Positions 25,921 through 35,122 are shown, numbered from the stretch's first letter. The stretch: 50,126 bases of DNA from Candidatus Bathyarchaeota archaeon (GCA_005888755.1 VBBQ01000031.1:1-50126), one strand, 5' to 3'. Notes: generated from the letters alone by a model not told the origin. Program-made: numbers and translations.

Positions 25921-26702
25921 TTGAAGCCCTAGAAACCCCCAGACTCATACGCGAGGCAAAAGAAAAGATGGAAGGACCACTCCTCGACTCGAGGCGGGAA
26001 AAGAAAGTAGTCTTCGTCGGAGACACTCATACGGCAGTCGACCTTACACAAACTATCTTCGACAAGTATTACGCGGATAGCGACCTAATCGTCTTCCTTG
26101 GTGACTATGTGGACAGAGGAGAGACAGGCGTGGAGAATCTAGGCCTAATAGCTTCAAAGCTTCTCGAAGATCCTACCAAGATCATAATGTTGAGGGGAAA
26201 CCACGAGAGCCCCTTGACAAACTCCTACTACGGCTTTTTTGCGGAGGTTACGGAGAAGCTAGGAGAGACTGCTTATGATCAGTTCAAAGAATTCTTTCAA
26301 GCCATGCCGTACGCCGTCGTCGTCAACAGCTACCTCTGCCTCCACGGTGGTTTAGCGACTACTCTGGACAGCGTGTCCCAGATTGCCGACCTGCCTTTTC
26401 CTGACATGAACCCTGACGATCCAACGGCGTTTCAGCTTCTATGGAACGACCCTAGAGACATGATCGAGGGTTTCATCCCAAGCGTAAGGGGAGACGGAGC
26501 CTTCTACTATGGCAGCGACGTAACAGAGAAATTCTTGACGAACAACTCCCTCAAGGGCATTATTCGTGGCCATGAGGTCGTCGATGGGTTTAGAGAAGAC
26601 CTCGGAGGAAAAGTAATGACAATTTTCACCAGCAAGTACCATGGCGGCGCCGCCGGCGTACTGGTTCTGAAAGATGACAAAATGGAGAAGGTCACACTAT
26701 GA
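25917..26702 (+). CDS. PPP-family metallophosphatase (Ser/Thr phosphatase type)
   Basis: 261 residues with every core PPP signature: FVGDTHTAVD (GDxH), VFLGDYVDRGE, MLRGNHES, CLHGG and RGHEVVDG. These residues hold the two catalytic metals and the phosphate, so the enzyme should be active; the target is inferred to be the kinase's substrates. GDTHT replaces the usual GDIHG. It overlaps the FHA gene in front and the vWA gene behind by the ATGA overlap, giving tight translational coupling. Archaeal PPP phosphatases of this eukaryote-like type exist but are uncommon. Confidence 0.92.
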   Translation: MIEALETPRLIREAKEKMEGPLLDSRREKKVVFVGDTHTAVDLTQTIFDKYYADSDLIVFLGDYVDRGETGVENLGLIASKLLEDPTKIIMLRGNHESPLTNSYYGFFAEVTEKLGETAYDQFKEFFQAMPYAVVVNSYLCLHGGLATTLDSVSQIADLPFPDMNPDDPTAFQLLWNDPRDMIEGFIPSVRGDGAFYYGSDVTEKFLTNNSLKGIIRGHEVVDGFREDLGGKVMTIFTSKYHGGAAGVLVLKDDKMEKVTL

Positions 26703-27838
26703 CACTGTCAGCTAGAACCGAGCTGAGCCACACTTACTCGTACGATTCGAAAATAGACGCGATTTTTAAGCTCACTCTGGTCGCAGAGAGGCGTACGGAA
26801 GCGAAAGGCTTCCACCACATAATCGTCCTCGACACTAGCAAATCGATGGACGGCCAGAAAATCGAGCTTGCAAAGAACGGCGCGCAGGAATATGTGAAGA
26901 GTATTCCTTCCGGAAACATGGTCTCTGTAGTCCTGTTTTCTAGCACCGTCCAAGCGTATCCTGAAACCAAGCTTTCAGAGGTTCTTCCCAAGATCAGAGC
27001 GTCAGGTTTGACAGCTCTCTACGCAGCGCTCCAGTCCGCATTTGAAATAGCGCAGAAGAGCCGCCTACCCGGATGGATCGTTCTTCTCACCGACGGTGAA
27101 CCCACAGATGTCACCAAGCCCGAACAGTATTCGAAGCTGAAAATGCCTACAGGGTTTCAGATGATCGAGTTTGGCATCGGCGCAGATTATAACCAGTCGA
27201 TCTTGAAGGCTCTCGCCGACGCATCTGGTGGTATGCTCCATAACATCACGGACGCCCAGAAACTCAAGCTCCCCAGCCTAATGCAGGAGAGCGCGGTAAA
27301 CGAGGTTGGCGCCAGAAACATAAGTGTAGACTTTGGAACCCCTGAGGTCAAGATCCTCAACTACAAGGGACCCCCAGTCTCGATCAACGCTGTGGAAACG
27401 GTTGCAAAGATCTGGGGCCGTGTTCCAATACCGGCAGGATTCAACGGTAGACTGCTCAACATTCAAGTCACTTACTCTGACACGATCGATGACAAGAAAA
27501 AGACTATCAGCGCCCCTGTAGAGGTTCGAGTCGCTAGGAACGAGGAACAGTTCTCGGAAGGAGTCAACAACAACCTAGTCTCGGAATTCGCATACTACCA
27601 AGGGCTGGAAGAATACTACCAGCACCTTGCTGCGGGACAGCTGAAAGAAGCAACCAAAACCATGAGCCAATTGTCAGCGAACGCAGAACAGACACGACGC
27701 ACCGATCTCATCGAGGCGACAAAACGACTATCTGACCAGCATGAAGCGACACTCCGGATAGGGGGAAATACCGAGAGCACAAACAGACTGCTGAAAGAAG
27801 CAGCGAGCGAAACCACAAAGAGAACTAGAGGAAAGTAA
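26699..27838 (+). CDS. vWA domain protein with intact MIDAS
   Basis: 379 residues. A von Willebrand A domain covers about 40-210 with a complete metal site: DTSKS (DxSxS, residues 45-49), the threonine in SGLTALY and LTDGEPTD. Like TerY and CoxE-type proteins it probably mediates metal-dependent protein contacts. The C-terminal third contains a beta domain and a helical, charged region with QTRRTDLIEATKR. There is no signal or membrane segment, so it is cytosolic. The ATG overlaps the phosphatase stop by four bases, and the three genes form one operon ending here, tail to tail with the ABC permease. Confidence 0.9.
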   Translation: MTLSARTELSHTYSYDSKIDAIFKLTLVAERRTEAKGFHHIIVLDTSKSMDGQKIELAKNGAQEYVKSIPSGNMVSVVLFSSTVQAYPETKLSEVLPKIRASGLTALYAALQSAFEIAQKSRLPGWIVLLTDGEPTDVTKPEQYSKLKMPTGFQMIEFGIGADYNQSILKALADASGGMLHNITDAQKLKLPSLMQESAVNEVGARNISVDFGTPEVKILNYKGPPVSINAVETVAKIWGRVPIPAGFNGRLLNIQVTYSDTIDDKKKTISAPVEVRVARNEEQFSEGVNNNLVSEFAYYQGLEEYYQHLAAGQLKEATKTMSQLSANAEQTRRTDLIEATKRLSDQHEATLRIGGNTESTNRLLKEAASETTKRTRGK

Positions 27839-27846
27839 TTCCGAGA

Positions 27847-30800
27847 CTACTCGGTGTATCTGAGGGCTTCCGCTGGTGGGATCTTGGATGCTTTGCGCGC
27901 CGAGCCGAGCACCGACAACATTGCCAGCGCATATGATGCGACAGAGATTTCGATAATCTGGGTCCAAGGAATCACGAAGGAGAGGCCCGAGTTGGGCTGA
28001 GCTGTAAACGCGTAGGCTAAGTCTACCCCCAGCGAAACTCCGATCATGATTCCCAAAAGAGCTATGTAGCTACTCTCGACGAGGAAAGCTAACAAGACCA
28101 TTCTCTTTCGGAAACCTAGGGCGCGAAGAATACCAATCTCATTCCTCCGTTCAACAACCGAGCGTATCGAGATAATTCCGACGCCTGCTACTCCGACGAC
28201 CAGGCCCAAAGCAAGGTAACCCTCAAACAATCCGAAGAATGATAGGAAAATCCTCTGTCCTTGTTCGATAGTCACTTCGATAACGATCGTCTGCATGCCC
28301 AGCTGAATGAAGTCCTTCTTCAACAGGTTCGCAACATTAACAGGGTCCAGACCTTTTGCTACGTTTACAAGCCCCAAAGTACCGGAGTCGACGTTGAACG
28401 AGTCTTTCAGAAGTCCCCTTACTCCGATTATTCCGTCAAATAGTCCACGCAAAACCCCGAGAACCCTCACCGACTTTAACACCAGGTTCCCAGCAGGTCT
28501 TGCCGCGAGGACGAGATCATCTCCAGGGTTTGGATGTCCGTTTCCTGCGAATGATACTGACCATACGACGTAGGACGCGTTGCTTCTGACAGCATTCCAG
28601 ACCTCAGTAGCCGATCCGAAGCCAGTAGCCAGGCCTAGCATCTTGAACGAGTTCGTTGTGAAGAAGTTATCAGCGGCTTGCGCGCTCGGGTCAGCACCCA
28701 CTAGCTGAGTCAACGGAAAGTCCTGAGACGTGGATGAATCATGCGCCTCCTGCAGCAGAATCGTGGTAAACGGGATAACCGCTGAAACCTTGTTGCTCAA
28801 TGTTGCATCCGCCATTACTGAAGAGGTCAGGTTCGCTATCGGAGCGGTGTTAGTAGCGATATCATATCCACCGGACTGATCTTTGGCACTTTGGCTGATA
28901 GATGCATTCAGCTCGGCTTGAATACCGGCGACGGCCGACACTGTGAACAGTACAAGGGCGAACATTGCAACAGTCGCCGCCGTCCGGAAGCGTTTGTTTT
29001 CAGGATAGGACAGCGCGATCTTGAAAATGGCAGTCAGAGTTCGCCTCTTGCGAAGGAGGAAGCGCAGCAACTTCAATGGAACATCAGTGTTGTACATTAC
29101 AACTAGCACCGAGGCGACGACCATGATTATCCCCCCCACTATGAACACCTCCGGGCCGAAACTATAGTTAGAGACCAGCGGATTGTCAAATGATAGGCTC
29201 GGAACCGCCCACTGAACAAGGAGCGCGAAACCTGACAGGGTGAACGCGTATCGGTTGCGCAGGAACCTTGACAGGATGAGTCCTGCACCGAAAATAATGA
29301 GGCTTGGTCCCACGAGCGCTTCCATGGTGGACTTGGCCGCGAACGAGGCCTGGAAAACAACGACTCCAGCGAGAGCCATTGCAAAGCCGGCTACCAGCAG
29401 AAGAGTGTAAGTTCTCTTTCCCCGTGGCGGTTCGGGAATGTTTCGAATTGCCCTGATAATGTTCAGCTTACTTATCCGCCAAGAAGTGACAAGAATCGTA
29501 ACATAGGTAATCAACACTCCCGCAGTGAACGCGACGAACAGCGATTCCGGGGAGATAGTGAAGCTACTGAGAACCAGAGACTCGTTCAGAGAAGGAATGA
29601 ATGCTGAGAAAATGTTTCCGATAGCATATAGAATGGCGTAAGCTACACCAATCCCTACCAATACTCCGACGATGGAAGCACCAGCAGAGTAGAGGCTTCC
29701 CTCGAACAGGAATAATCTAGTCAGCTGACCCCTCCGCATTCCAATGGCCCGAGCCATTCCCATCTCCGATTTCCGCTCCTCGGCCAACATGATGAAAATG
29801 TTGAGAATCAGAACGATGCCAGCCAGGATTGCGAATGAGCTAAGGATGAGAAAGAACTGGGAAAGGGACTTCGCCCCATCGGTGGCACTGTCAACTGAGA
29901 GCTTCTTCTCGGTAAATGCGCACGGAATCGCAGGAGGAGTCACGACCGTCGAAAGGTCTGTCTTGCATCCTATCGACGTCGAGTTGATCGTCGATTGGGT
30001 GGTCGAGTATAGGGCATCTAGGGTTCGATTTGCGGCTAGAGCTACAATTTGGCTATATTGAATGGCGCCCCTGAGCCCTCCAATGTTTGTAATCGCGATG
30101 TAATTGGCCGAGTTAAGGTGTCCGGTAAACTGTTGAGCTGAGTTCAACGTGACAAACAAGTCGTCTCCCTGGGTGAATGAGCCCCTCTCGTCGGAGACAG
30201 CTATTCCTACGACCGTGAAATTGAGATGTTGAGCTGTGAAGCGCTGGGCAGAGTAGACGGTGACCGTGTCTCCTATGGTGGCGTTCAGGTCGCGGGCTGC
30301 CTTGTCGTTTAGCACACCCTCGGTGTCCTTGAAAGTGGATGGAATTACTGATCCGGATGCGGAATGAAAGTCTCCTAGAGCACGGGACGCGTTGGAGAAG
30401 CTTCCGATGAGCGCTGATCCAGCCTGAACTATTCCCTTGTTGGAATCGTAGATGCTGACTGTCTCGATTATTTCCGGAGTAACTCCCACCACGTCCGCTC
30501 CAGCGGATGGACTATTGGAGAGACCGGTTGAAAGCGACTGGTAAACGTTGTATCCGAAGTATTGATAGGCGGATCCTTGAAACCCGAACGTGGTGCTGTT
30601 TCTCGCATAGACAACTTCGTCGGCGTGGCCGTAGCCGAAATAGGCACCGCGGGTGAAAAGCTCTGTAAGCGTGTCTCCCGTGACAAGGGAGCCTGAGATC
30701 ATCGCCGTTCCAATCATCAATCCAGCAATGACCAGCGCCATGTTGGTCTTACGGCGGGTAAAATTGCGTAGCGCCATTCTGAAAGTAAGCCGATCGCGAA

Positions 30801-31032
30801 GCATCATCCCTAGCGAAATTAACAGCAGCACAGCCACGATGTAGACTTCAAAGCCAAAGGCCGAGCTGCCAACAATGCTACTAAGACCGCCGAACCAAAG
30901 GAGCAAAGCAGCCACGCCCATGACCAGTGAAGAGAAGGAGAGCACTTTCCTTGAGTAGCGTCCCGCCCTACTGGTGGGCTTTGCCCGGGAAAACAGATAG
31001 GACAAATAGCTGACGCCAAGACCCAAGAACAA
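27847..31032 (-). CDS. Large FtsX/MacB-type ABC transporter permease
   Basis: At least 1061 residues, with FtsX domains: the segment LRNFTRRKTNMALVIAGLMI, a long extracellular MacB-like periplasmic region, then paired FtsX cores (for example EMGMARAIGMRRGQLTRLF and EIGILRALGFRKRMVLLAF). The second set repeats, as in fused two-repeat permeases. It works with the ATPase downstream of its 5' end. TTG 31032 is the first normal start, but the same frame is open and strongly hydrophobic back to the ATPase stop (31222), with no ATG/GTG/TTG between. The true N-terminus therefore probably lies upstream and the start is unresolved. Confidence 0.9.
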   Translation of the reverse strand: MFLGLGVSYLSYLFSRAKPTSRAGRYSRKVLSFSSLVMGVAALLLWFGGLSSIVGSSAFGFEVYIVAVLLLISLGMMLRDRLTFRMALRNFTRRKTNMALVIAGLMIGTAMISGSLVTGDTLTELFTRGAYFGYGHADEVVYARNSTTFGFQGSAYQYFGYNVYQSLSTGLSNSPSAGADVVGVTPEIIETVSIYDSNKGIVQAGSALIGSFSNASRALGDFHSASGSVIPSTFKDTEGVLNDKAARDLNATIGDTVTVYSAQRFTAQHLNFTVVGIAVSDERGSFTQGDDLFVTLNSAQQFTGHLNSANYIAITNIGGLRGAIQYSQIVALAANRTLDALYSTTQSTINSTSIGCKTDLSTVVTPPAIPCAFTEKKLSVDSATDGAKSLSQFFLILSSFAILAGIVLILNIFIMLAEERKSEMGMARAIGMRRGQLTRLFLFEGSLYSAGASIVGVLVGIGVAYAILYAIGNIFSAFIPSLNESLVLSSFTISPESLFVAFTAGVLITYVTILVTSWRISKLNIIRAIRNIPEPPRGKRTYTLLLVAGFAMALAGVVVFQASFAAKSTMEALVGPSLIIFGAGLILSRFLRNRYAFTLSGFALLVQWAVPSLSFDNPLVSNYSFGPEVFIVGGIIMVVASVLVVMYNTDVPLKLLRFLLRKRRTLTAIFKIALSYPENKRFRTAATVAMFALVLFTVSAVAGIQAELNASISQSAKDQSGGYDIATNTAPIANLTSSVMADATLSNKVSAVIPFTTILLQEAHDSSTSQDFPLTQLVGADPSAQAADNFFTTNSFKMLGLATGFGSATEVWNAVRSNASYVVWSVSFAGNGHPNPGDDLVLAARPAGNLVLKSVRVLGVLRGLFDGIIGVRGLLKDSFNVDSGTLGLVNVAKGLDPVNVANLLKKDFIQLGMQTIVIEVTIEQGQRIFLSFFGLFEGYLALGLVVGVAGVGIISIRSVVERRNEIGILRALGFRKRMVLLAFLVESSYIALLGIMIGVSLGVDLAYAFTAQPNSGLSFVIPWTQIIEISVASYALAMLSVLGSARKASKIPPAEALRYTE

Positions 31033-31221
31033 AAGTCCCGTGGCCTGTGCTAGGAGCCAGGTTTGATTTTCAGAGACAAATTGGCGCAGGAAGAAGTCGT
31101 TTTGGTAATTGAGATAGAGAGCGTAAAGCTCCCCGAGGGCAATTATCGATAGGAATAGAATTAGACCAAGAAGGAGTGGCCTTCCTTGAGATCTAGATTC
31201 TGCCGTTGGCCAACCGCCTCG

Positions 31222-31911
31222 TCAAGACTTTGTTCCGGCCGCTGTTTCCTTCTCTATCTGCCCATTCCTCATTGAAACAATTCTGTCAGTCTCCTGGGCA
31301 ATATGCGAATCATGAGTAACTATAACGAAGGTCAGCCCATAGTCGCGGTTCAAACTTCTCAACAATTTGACAATCTCCGCAGAATTCTCAGAGTCCAAAT
31401 TCCCCGTCGGCTCGTCCCCCCACACTATCGCAGGCTTGTTCACCAGGGCACGCGCAATGGTGACGCGTTGCTGTTGCCCACCGCTGAGCTCCATAGGCTT
31501 GTGAAGTCGCCACTCCTCCAGCCCAACCATCTTCAGAGCACTCAAGGCTTCTTTGCGAGCTTCGGCCTCTGATACACCCGCCAGGAGTAAGGGAAGCTCG
31601 ACGTTTTCTTGCGCGCTCAGTACAGGAAGAAGGTTGTAGGCTTGAAAGATGAAGCCCATCCTTCGAGCCCTAAACCCGGACTTTTGATCATCAGACATGG
31701 TCGCGAGGTCAACGCCCTCGATAGCCACCTTGCCCTTGGTAATGTCGTCAAGCCCGGAAAGACAGTTGAGCAGGGTAGTCTTGCCACAGCCCGAAGGGCC
31801 CATCACGGCCACCATCTCGCCTTTTCGGACCTTGAGGTCGAGACCTCTGAGAGCCTCAACCTTCAACGTACCTGTTTCGTAAATCTTCCAGACGGCTTGG
31901 GCCTCAACCAT
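31222..31911 (-). CDS. ABC transporter ATPase (LolD/MacB type)
   Basis: ATPase with Walker [11 protein letters not shown]-loop region [20 protein letters not shown], signature LSGGQQQRV, Walker [14 protein letters not shown] and the switch histidine in [10 protein letters not shown]. These are the MacB/LolD subfamily forms that pair with FtsX permeases. ATG 31911 ([12 protein letters not shown]) is used; the frame is open to TTG 31935. The stop TGA is followed directly in the same frame by the permease, so both belong to one transcript exporting lipids, peptides or toxins from the membrane; the cargo is unknown. Confidence 0.93.
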   Translation of the reverse strand: MVEAQAVWKIYETGTLKVEALRGLDLKVRKGEMVAVMGPSGCGKTTLLNCLSGLDDITKGKVAIEGVDLATMSDDQKSGFRARRMGFIFQAYNLLPVLSAQENVELPLLLAGVSEAEARKEALSALKMVGLEEWRLHKPMELSGGQQQRVTIARALVNKPAIVWGDEPTGNLDSENSAEIVKLLRSLNRDYGLTFVIVTHDSHIAQETDRIVSMRNGQIEKETAAGTKS

Positions 31912-32005
31912 CGATGGACTGTCGCGAAGAGCCAATCATTCCAACTCGTTCTTACTTTCGTCCGCCGGATTTTGAGTTGGGCTTTAAGGACATTGCGACA
32001 GAAGG

Positions 32006-32614
32006 TTAATCGTGAGAGCCCCCTCTGAAATGGATATCAATATGGCTTGGACGGATAAAGAAGGGAATGAGGAGCAGGTAGAGAACGAGACTTATTCGAG
32101 TGTCCAGAAAAGAGAAGCCGACCCCAAGCATAGAGACTATCGGCCCAACAATAATTCGCCTCTTGGCGAGACTTACGATGTGGGGGTCAAGATCCTTTTC
32201 GACGAGACGATACTGGCTCGTCGCGTACCACCATACGGCGTAGAGCGCCAGCCCTGTCGCAGCCAGGTTTGCACCATAAACCCGGACCGCTGTAGGTGAA
32301 AAAGGATAAAGTCCAAGCAACGATGTGGAGAATGGTACAAAGCCGATGGTCAGGAGGAAAAGAATGTTGATCCACAAGAATACTCTGTCGCTCCGTTTGA
32401 TATAGTGAAACTGGTTGTGGTGGCCGATCCAGTACACGCCTAGTACGATGAAGCTGAACGCGTAAGCCACATAATTCGGCCAATGCCCCCTAATTTGACT
32501 CGCAAGATCCGGCTCAGAAAGATTTGCGGCTGGAACTGTTAGGCCCAAGACCAGAACCGTCATCACCGTGGCAAATATCCCGTCCGTTAGGGCCTCAATG
32601 CGAGTTTTACTCAA
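32006..32614 (-). CDS. TMEM175-like (DUF1211) potassium channel subunit
   Basis: A single TMEM175 repeat of six membrane helices. The signature opens the protein: TRIEALTDGIFATVMTVLVL, followed by the FSFIVLGVYWIGHHNQFHYI segment with the HH pair typical of helix 2-3. Prokaryotic members form tetrameric potassium channels. I start at TTG 32614 (202 residues); the open frame runs to 32704, but its extra residues precede the normal N-terminus. It diverges from the peroxiredoxin gene. Confidence 0.82.
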   Translation of the reverse strand: MSKTRIEALTDGIFATVMTVLVLGLTVPAANLSEPDLASQIRGHWPNYVAYAFSFIVLGVYWIGHHNQFHYIKRSDRVFLWINILFLLTIGFVPFSTSLLGLYPFSPTAVRVYGANLAATGLALYAVWWYATSQYRLVEKDLDPHIVSLAKRRIIVGPIVSMLGVGFSFLDTRISLVLYLLLIPFFIRPSHIDIHFRGGSHD

Positions 32615-32754
32615 TCCCGCCTGCAGAATTCCCGAAAGCGCCAATTTCTTTAAGGCCAATTGGTACGCAAAGGCGCTTAGCTCTTTCCAAGAGCCAATTA
32701 TCAACGCAAGCCTCTTCTTCTGCAGTCACCATTCCCTCTTGGGAGGTAGAGAAA

Positions 32755-33207
32755 CTGCTCGCTGTAGGCGACTCGGCTCCCAATTTCCGCTTGCCAACCA
32801 GCAGTGGCAGTTATGTTGCACTACAGGACTTTCTTGGAAAGAAGAACGTAGTCGTATACTTCTATCCGAAAGACTTCACCCGCGGCTGCACAGCAGAGGC
32901 TTGCAGCTTCCGGGACTCATACGAAGTGTTCAATGATCTAGGGGCAGAAGTTATTGGAATAAGCTCCGACAGCCAAGACTCTCATCGAGATTTCGCTCAA
33001 CAGCACCACTTGCCATTCATATTGCTCAGCGACGCTGACGGTTCAGTAAGGAAAGCCTACGAAGTTAAGAAGTCACTCGGTCTTTTTGCCGGCCGAGTGA
33101 GTTTTGTAATAGACAAGAAAGGAATTATCAGACTTATCTTCTCATCCCAAACCCGAGCCACCGCGCATGTTGGGGAGGCCTTAAACGTCCTGAAATCCTT
33201 GAGTTAG
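32755..33207 (+). CDS. bcp: Bcp-type peroxiredoxin, probable CTG start
   Basis: A thioredoxin-fold peroxidase that reduces peroxides. It opens LLAVGDSAPNFRLPTSSG and carries the peroxidatic cysteine in YPKDFTRGCTAEACSFRDSY, with a possible resolving cysteine five residues on, then GISSDSQDSHRDFA. Normal Bcp proteins start right before VGDSAPNF. In this frame there is no ATG, GTG or TTG there, but a CTG at 32755 lies seven bases after a perfect GGAGGT. It gives 150 residues, the family length. The upstream open frame to 32524 runs antisense to TMEM175 and is not coding. Confidence 0.88.
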   Translation: MLAVGDSAPNFRLPTSSGSYVALQDFLGKKNVVVYFYPKDFTRGCTAEACSFRDSYEVFNDLGAEVIGISSDSQDSHRDFAQQHHLPFILLSDADGSVRKAYEVKKSLGLFAGRVSFVIDKKGIIRLIFSSQTRATAHVGEALNVLKSLS

Positions 33208-33233
33208 CTTATCTCTCATTCCGAGGCCCTCGA

Positions 33234-33587
33234 ATGCATACTCCGCGTCCTAGTGAAAATTCCAACGAATTTTTCAGGTCAATCTTGCCGGACGACCCTC
33301 GAATCACGATCCGGCCAATGTTTGGAAACATATCGGCGTTTGTTAACGGAAACATGTTCACAGGGCTATTTGGAGACGACCTATTCGTGCGCGTGTCCGA
33401 GGAGAGTCGAAAGGAACTCCTCGAAAAGAAGGGAGCTTCATTGCTGGAACCGATGAAAGGAAAGCCCATGAAAGAATACGTCGTAATACCGAAAGCTTGG
33501 CGGAACCAACCCGAGACGGTGCAATTGTGGGTCAGCCGGTCCCTGGACTGGACAAGCCGGTTGCCTCCCAAGAAAACCAAAAAATAG
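33234..33587 (+). CDS. TfoX N-terminal domain protein
   Basis: 117 residues with the TfoX-N fold: RPMFGNISAFVNGNMFTGLF, LFVRVSEESRKELLEKKGAS, and MKEYVVIPKAWR. In gammaproteobacteria TfoX regulates competence, but stand-alone archaeal members have no known role. There is no DNA-binding TfoX-C helix set here. It follows the peroxiredoxin by 26 bases on the same strand and is probably co-transcribed. Confidence 0.82.
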   Translation: MHTPRPSENSNEFFRSILPDDPRITIRPMFGNISAFVNGNMFTGLFGDDLFVRVSEESRKELLEKKGASLLEPMKGKPMKEYVVIPKAWRNQPETVQLWVSRSLDWTSRLPPKKTKK

Positions 33588-33634
33588 CCCATCCCCACGT
33601 AGTTGAATGAATACTGATTCTAGGGGGAAGAAGG

Positions 33635-33790
33635 TTGGCTAAATCGAAAGAGGGTCCCAGTCACATCCGTTGCGCAGACTGCGACTGTTCACCAGACGAA
33701 TGCCAAACCATTGAAATGCCCGCCGCCTGCCCAAACTGCCGGCTTGAAGTCTGCTGTTGTTGGCTACCTCATCATCAATCCGAGAGATAA
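33635..33790 (+). CDS. Small cysteine-rich protein, likely zinc-binding
   Basis: 51 residues from TTG 33635, with an 8-nt spaced GGGG before it. Eleven or so cysteines and histidines cluster: CADCDCSPDEC, ACPNC and EVCCCW, ending LPHHQSER. The pattern suggests a zinc or metal site; I cannot name a family. It is on the same strand just after the TfoX gene and may belong to the same transcript. Confidence 0.6.
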   Translation: MAKSKEGPSHIRCADCDCSPDECQTIEMPAACPNCRLEVCCCWLPHHQSER

Positions 33791-33814
33791 TGTCATATTT
33801 CCGTTAGAGAAACA

Positions 33815-34378
33815 TCAAGGCACTATCTGAGCGGTAGCATGCGGTGTTAAGTGTCCGTTCATGGCGAGGATCTCATTGCTATTGAAAGACAGTGTCAATC
33901 TCAGATTCACGGTAGTGCCTGGAGAACTCTGGAACCCTCCCCCTGTGATCGAGACCTTGAGAGAATCACTGGGTATTGAATAGGTCACGTTTCCAAGGTT
34001 GGAAAAAGTAACCACCGCAGCGGATACTGGAAAACGGAGCTGATCGTAAGTTCCCGTGGAGAGTCTCGTACTTCCCAAAGTCTTCGCGGTGGTCAAGACC
34101 GAAATCAGATCCACCGTTTTCTGGGATCCAATCATAGTGTACCAGCCGTTATTGCTAGAGTTTCCAAAGCCTCCCTGATGGATTTCTATCGCAGCGAACG
34201 TGAGGTAGATGTGGAGAATGCTGGGGTCATATTGTCGACCATTAGCCGGTTGCACTTGAGGCGGATCCGTGATACTCAGAACAACTGTTCCCTGAACATA
34301 CCTAGTGTAGAAGAAGTACCCTGATACTGCACCGATGATGAGTATCACGAGAATGACGGCGGCAGTACCCTTGGCCAT
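33815..34378 (-). CDS. DUF4382 protein with N-terminal membrane anchor
   Basis: 187 residues. A membrane helix at the N-terminus (AAVILVILIIGAVSGYFFY) anchors an extracellular beta domain with the DUF4382 features VVLSITDPP, IHLTFAAIEIHQGGF-type strand (here IYLTFAAIEIHQ), GWYTM, VDLISVL and a TYDQLRFPV core. The family is common in archaea and bacteria; its role is unknown. I start at ATG 34378 (MAKGTAAV). It faces the small zinc protein tail to tail. Confidence 0.8.
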   Translation of the reverse strand: MAKGTAAVILVILIIGAVSGYFFYTRYVQGTVVLSITDPPQVQPANGRQYDPSILHIYLTFAAIEIHQGGFGNSSNNGWYTMIGSQKTVDLISVLTTAKTLGSTRLSTGTYDQLRFPVSAAVVTFSNLGNVTYSIPSDSLKVSITGGGFQSSPGTTVNLRLTLSFNSNEILAMNGHLTPHATAQIVP

Positions 34379-34720
34379 CGCTTTTTCCAGATCGAGCCGG
34401 CACTCGTTCCCACTAGGACAGTGCACTTGTCAGCCCTTATCCCTAGCATAACCAGAAATTACTCAATGGGGTTACAGTTCAAGGCTAAGAGTCGAATCCA
34501 ACCAGAAAGCCCTTGGACGTTATCTGTAGCTAGCTTTTGGTGGGACCCCAACCGCGCCGTCGATGGTTACCATGGGCAACCGTCTTCCGCCGTGATGGAA
34601 GGCGCTAGCATCACTACTCGGGCAACGTGTCTCACGATTCTCCCTATCAGCCACAGCTCAACACGAGCGGAGGCCACGTTTAAGAGACGCAACCAGGACC
34701 CCTCTCACCACTGAAACATT
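34379..34720. other. Intergenic stretch between DUF4382 and VOC genes
   Basis: No convincing gene. A 97-codon plus frame at 34421-34714 lacks any recognisable pattern. A TTTAAGAG box near 34680 is a plausible TATA element for the VOC gene starting at 34721. Confidence 0.4.
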
Positions 34721-35122
34721 ATGGAAGCATCAACAGTCACAACCCGACCCCAACCAAAGCTACACACTCTAGTCCATTTCGAGATACCTGCAACTGACCC
34801 CGCCAACGTAAGCAAGTTCTACGAGCAGCTTTTCAACTGGAAATTCTCCAAGTGGGGAGAACAGGAATACTGGCTCATTGCGCACAAAGACGCCCCGGCA
34901 AACGAATCCATTGGCGGACTCTTCAAACGCAACGCAGCAAACGAGCAATTCCTCAACTATTTCTCCGTCAACTCCATCGATGATTCCGCCGCCAAAGCCA
35001 CAAGCCTAGGTGCCCAAGTGGTCACTGCAAAACAAGAAATCCCAACAGTAGGATACTTTGCAGTACTGAAGGACCCTGACGGAAACACTTTCGCCCTATT
35101 CCAATCCACAGGCGGAATGTAG
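34721..35122 (+). CDS. VOC-superfamily (glyoxalase-like) protein
   Basis: 133 residues: the first half VHFEIPATDPANVSKFYEQL and FNWKFSKWG, and the second half GYFAVLKDPDGNTFALFQS, are the two beta-alpha-beta-beta-beta motifs of the VOC fold. Metal-ligand candidates are the histidine in LVHFEIP and the glutamate/glutamine late in the protein. The substrate is unknown, and many members bind small organics or confer resistance. A TATA-like TTTAAG lies about 40 bases upstream. Confidence 0.85.
   Translation: MEASTVTTRPQPKLHTLVHFEIPATDPANVSKFYEQLFNWKFSKWGEQEYWLIAHKDAPANESIGGLFKRNAANEQFLNYFSVNSIDDSAAKATSLGAQVVTAKQEIPTVGYFAVLKDPDGNTFALFQSTGGM

Noticed and set aside
32524-32754. Long N-terminal extension of the peroxiredoxin frame
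   Set aside because: It is antisense to the TMEM175-like gene and lacks family similarity; CTG 32755 with GGAGGT fits better.
34421-34714. Plus-strand frame of 97 codons
   Set aside because: Composition is not protein-like and a TATA box for the VOC gene lies inside it.
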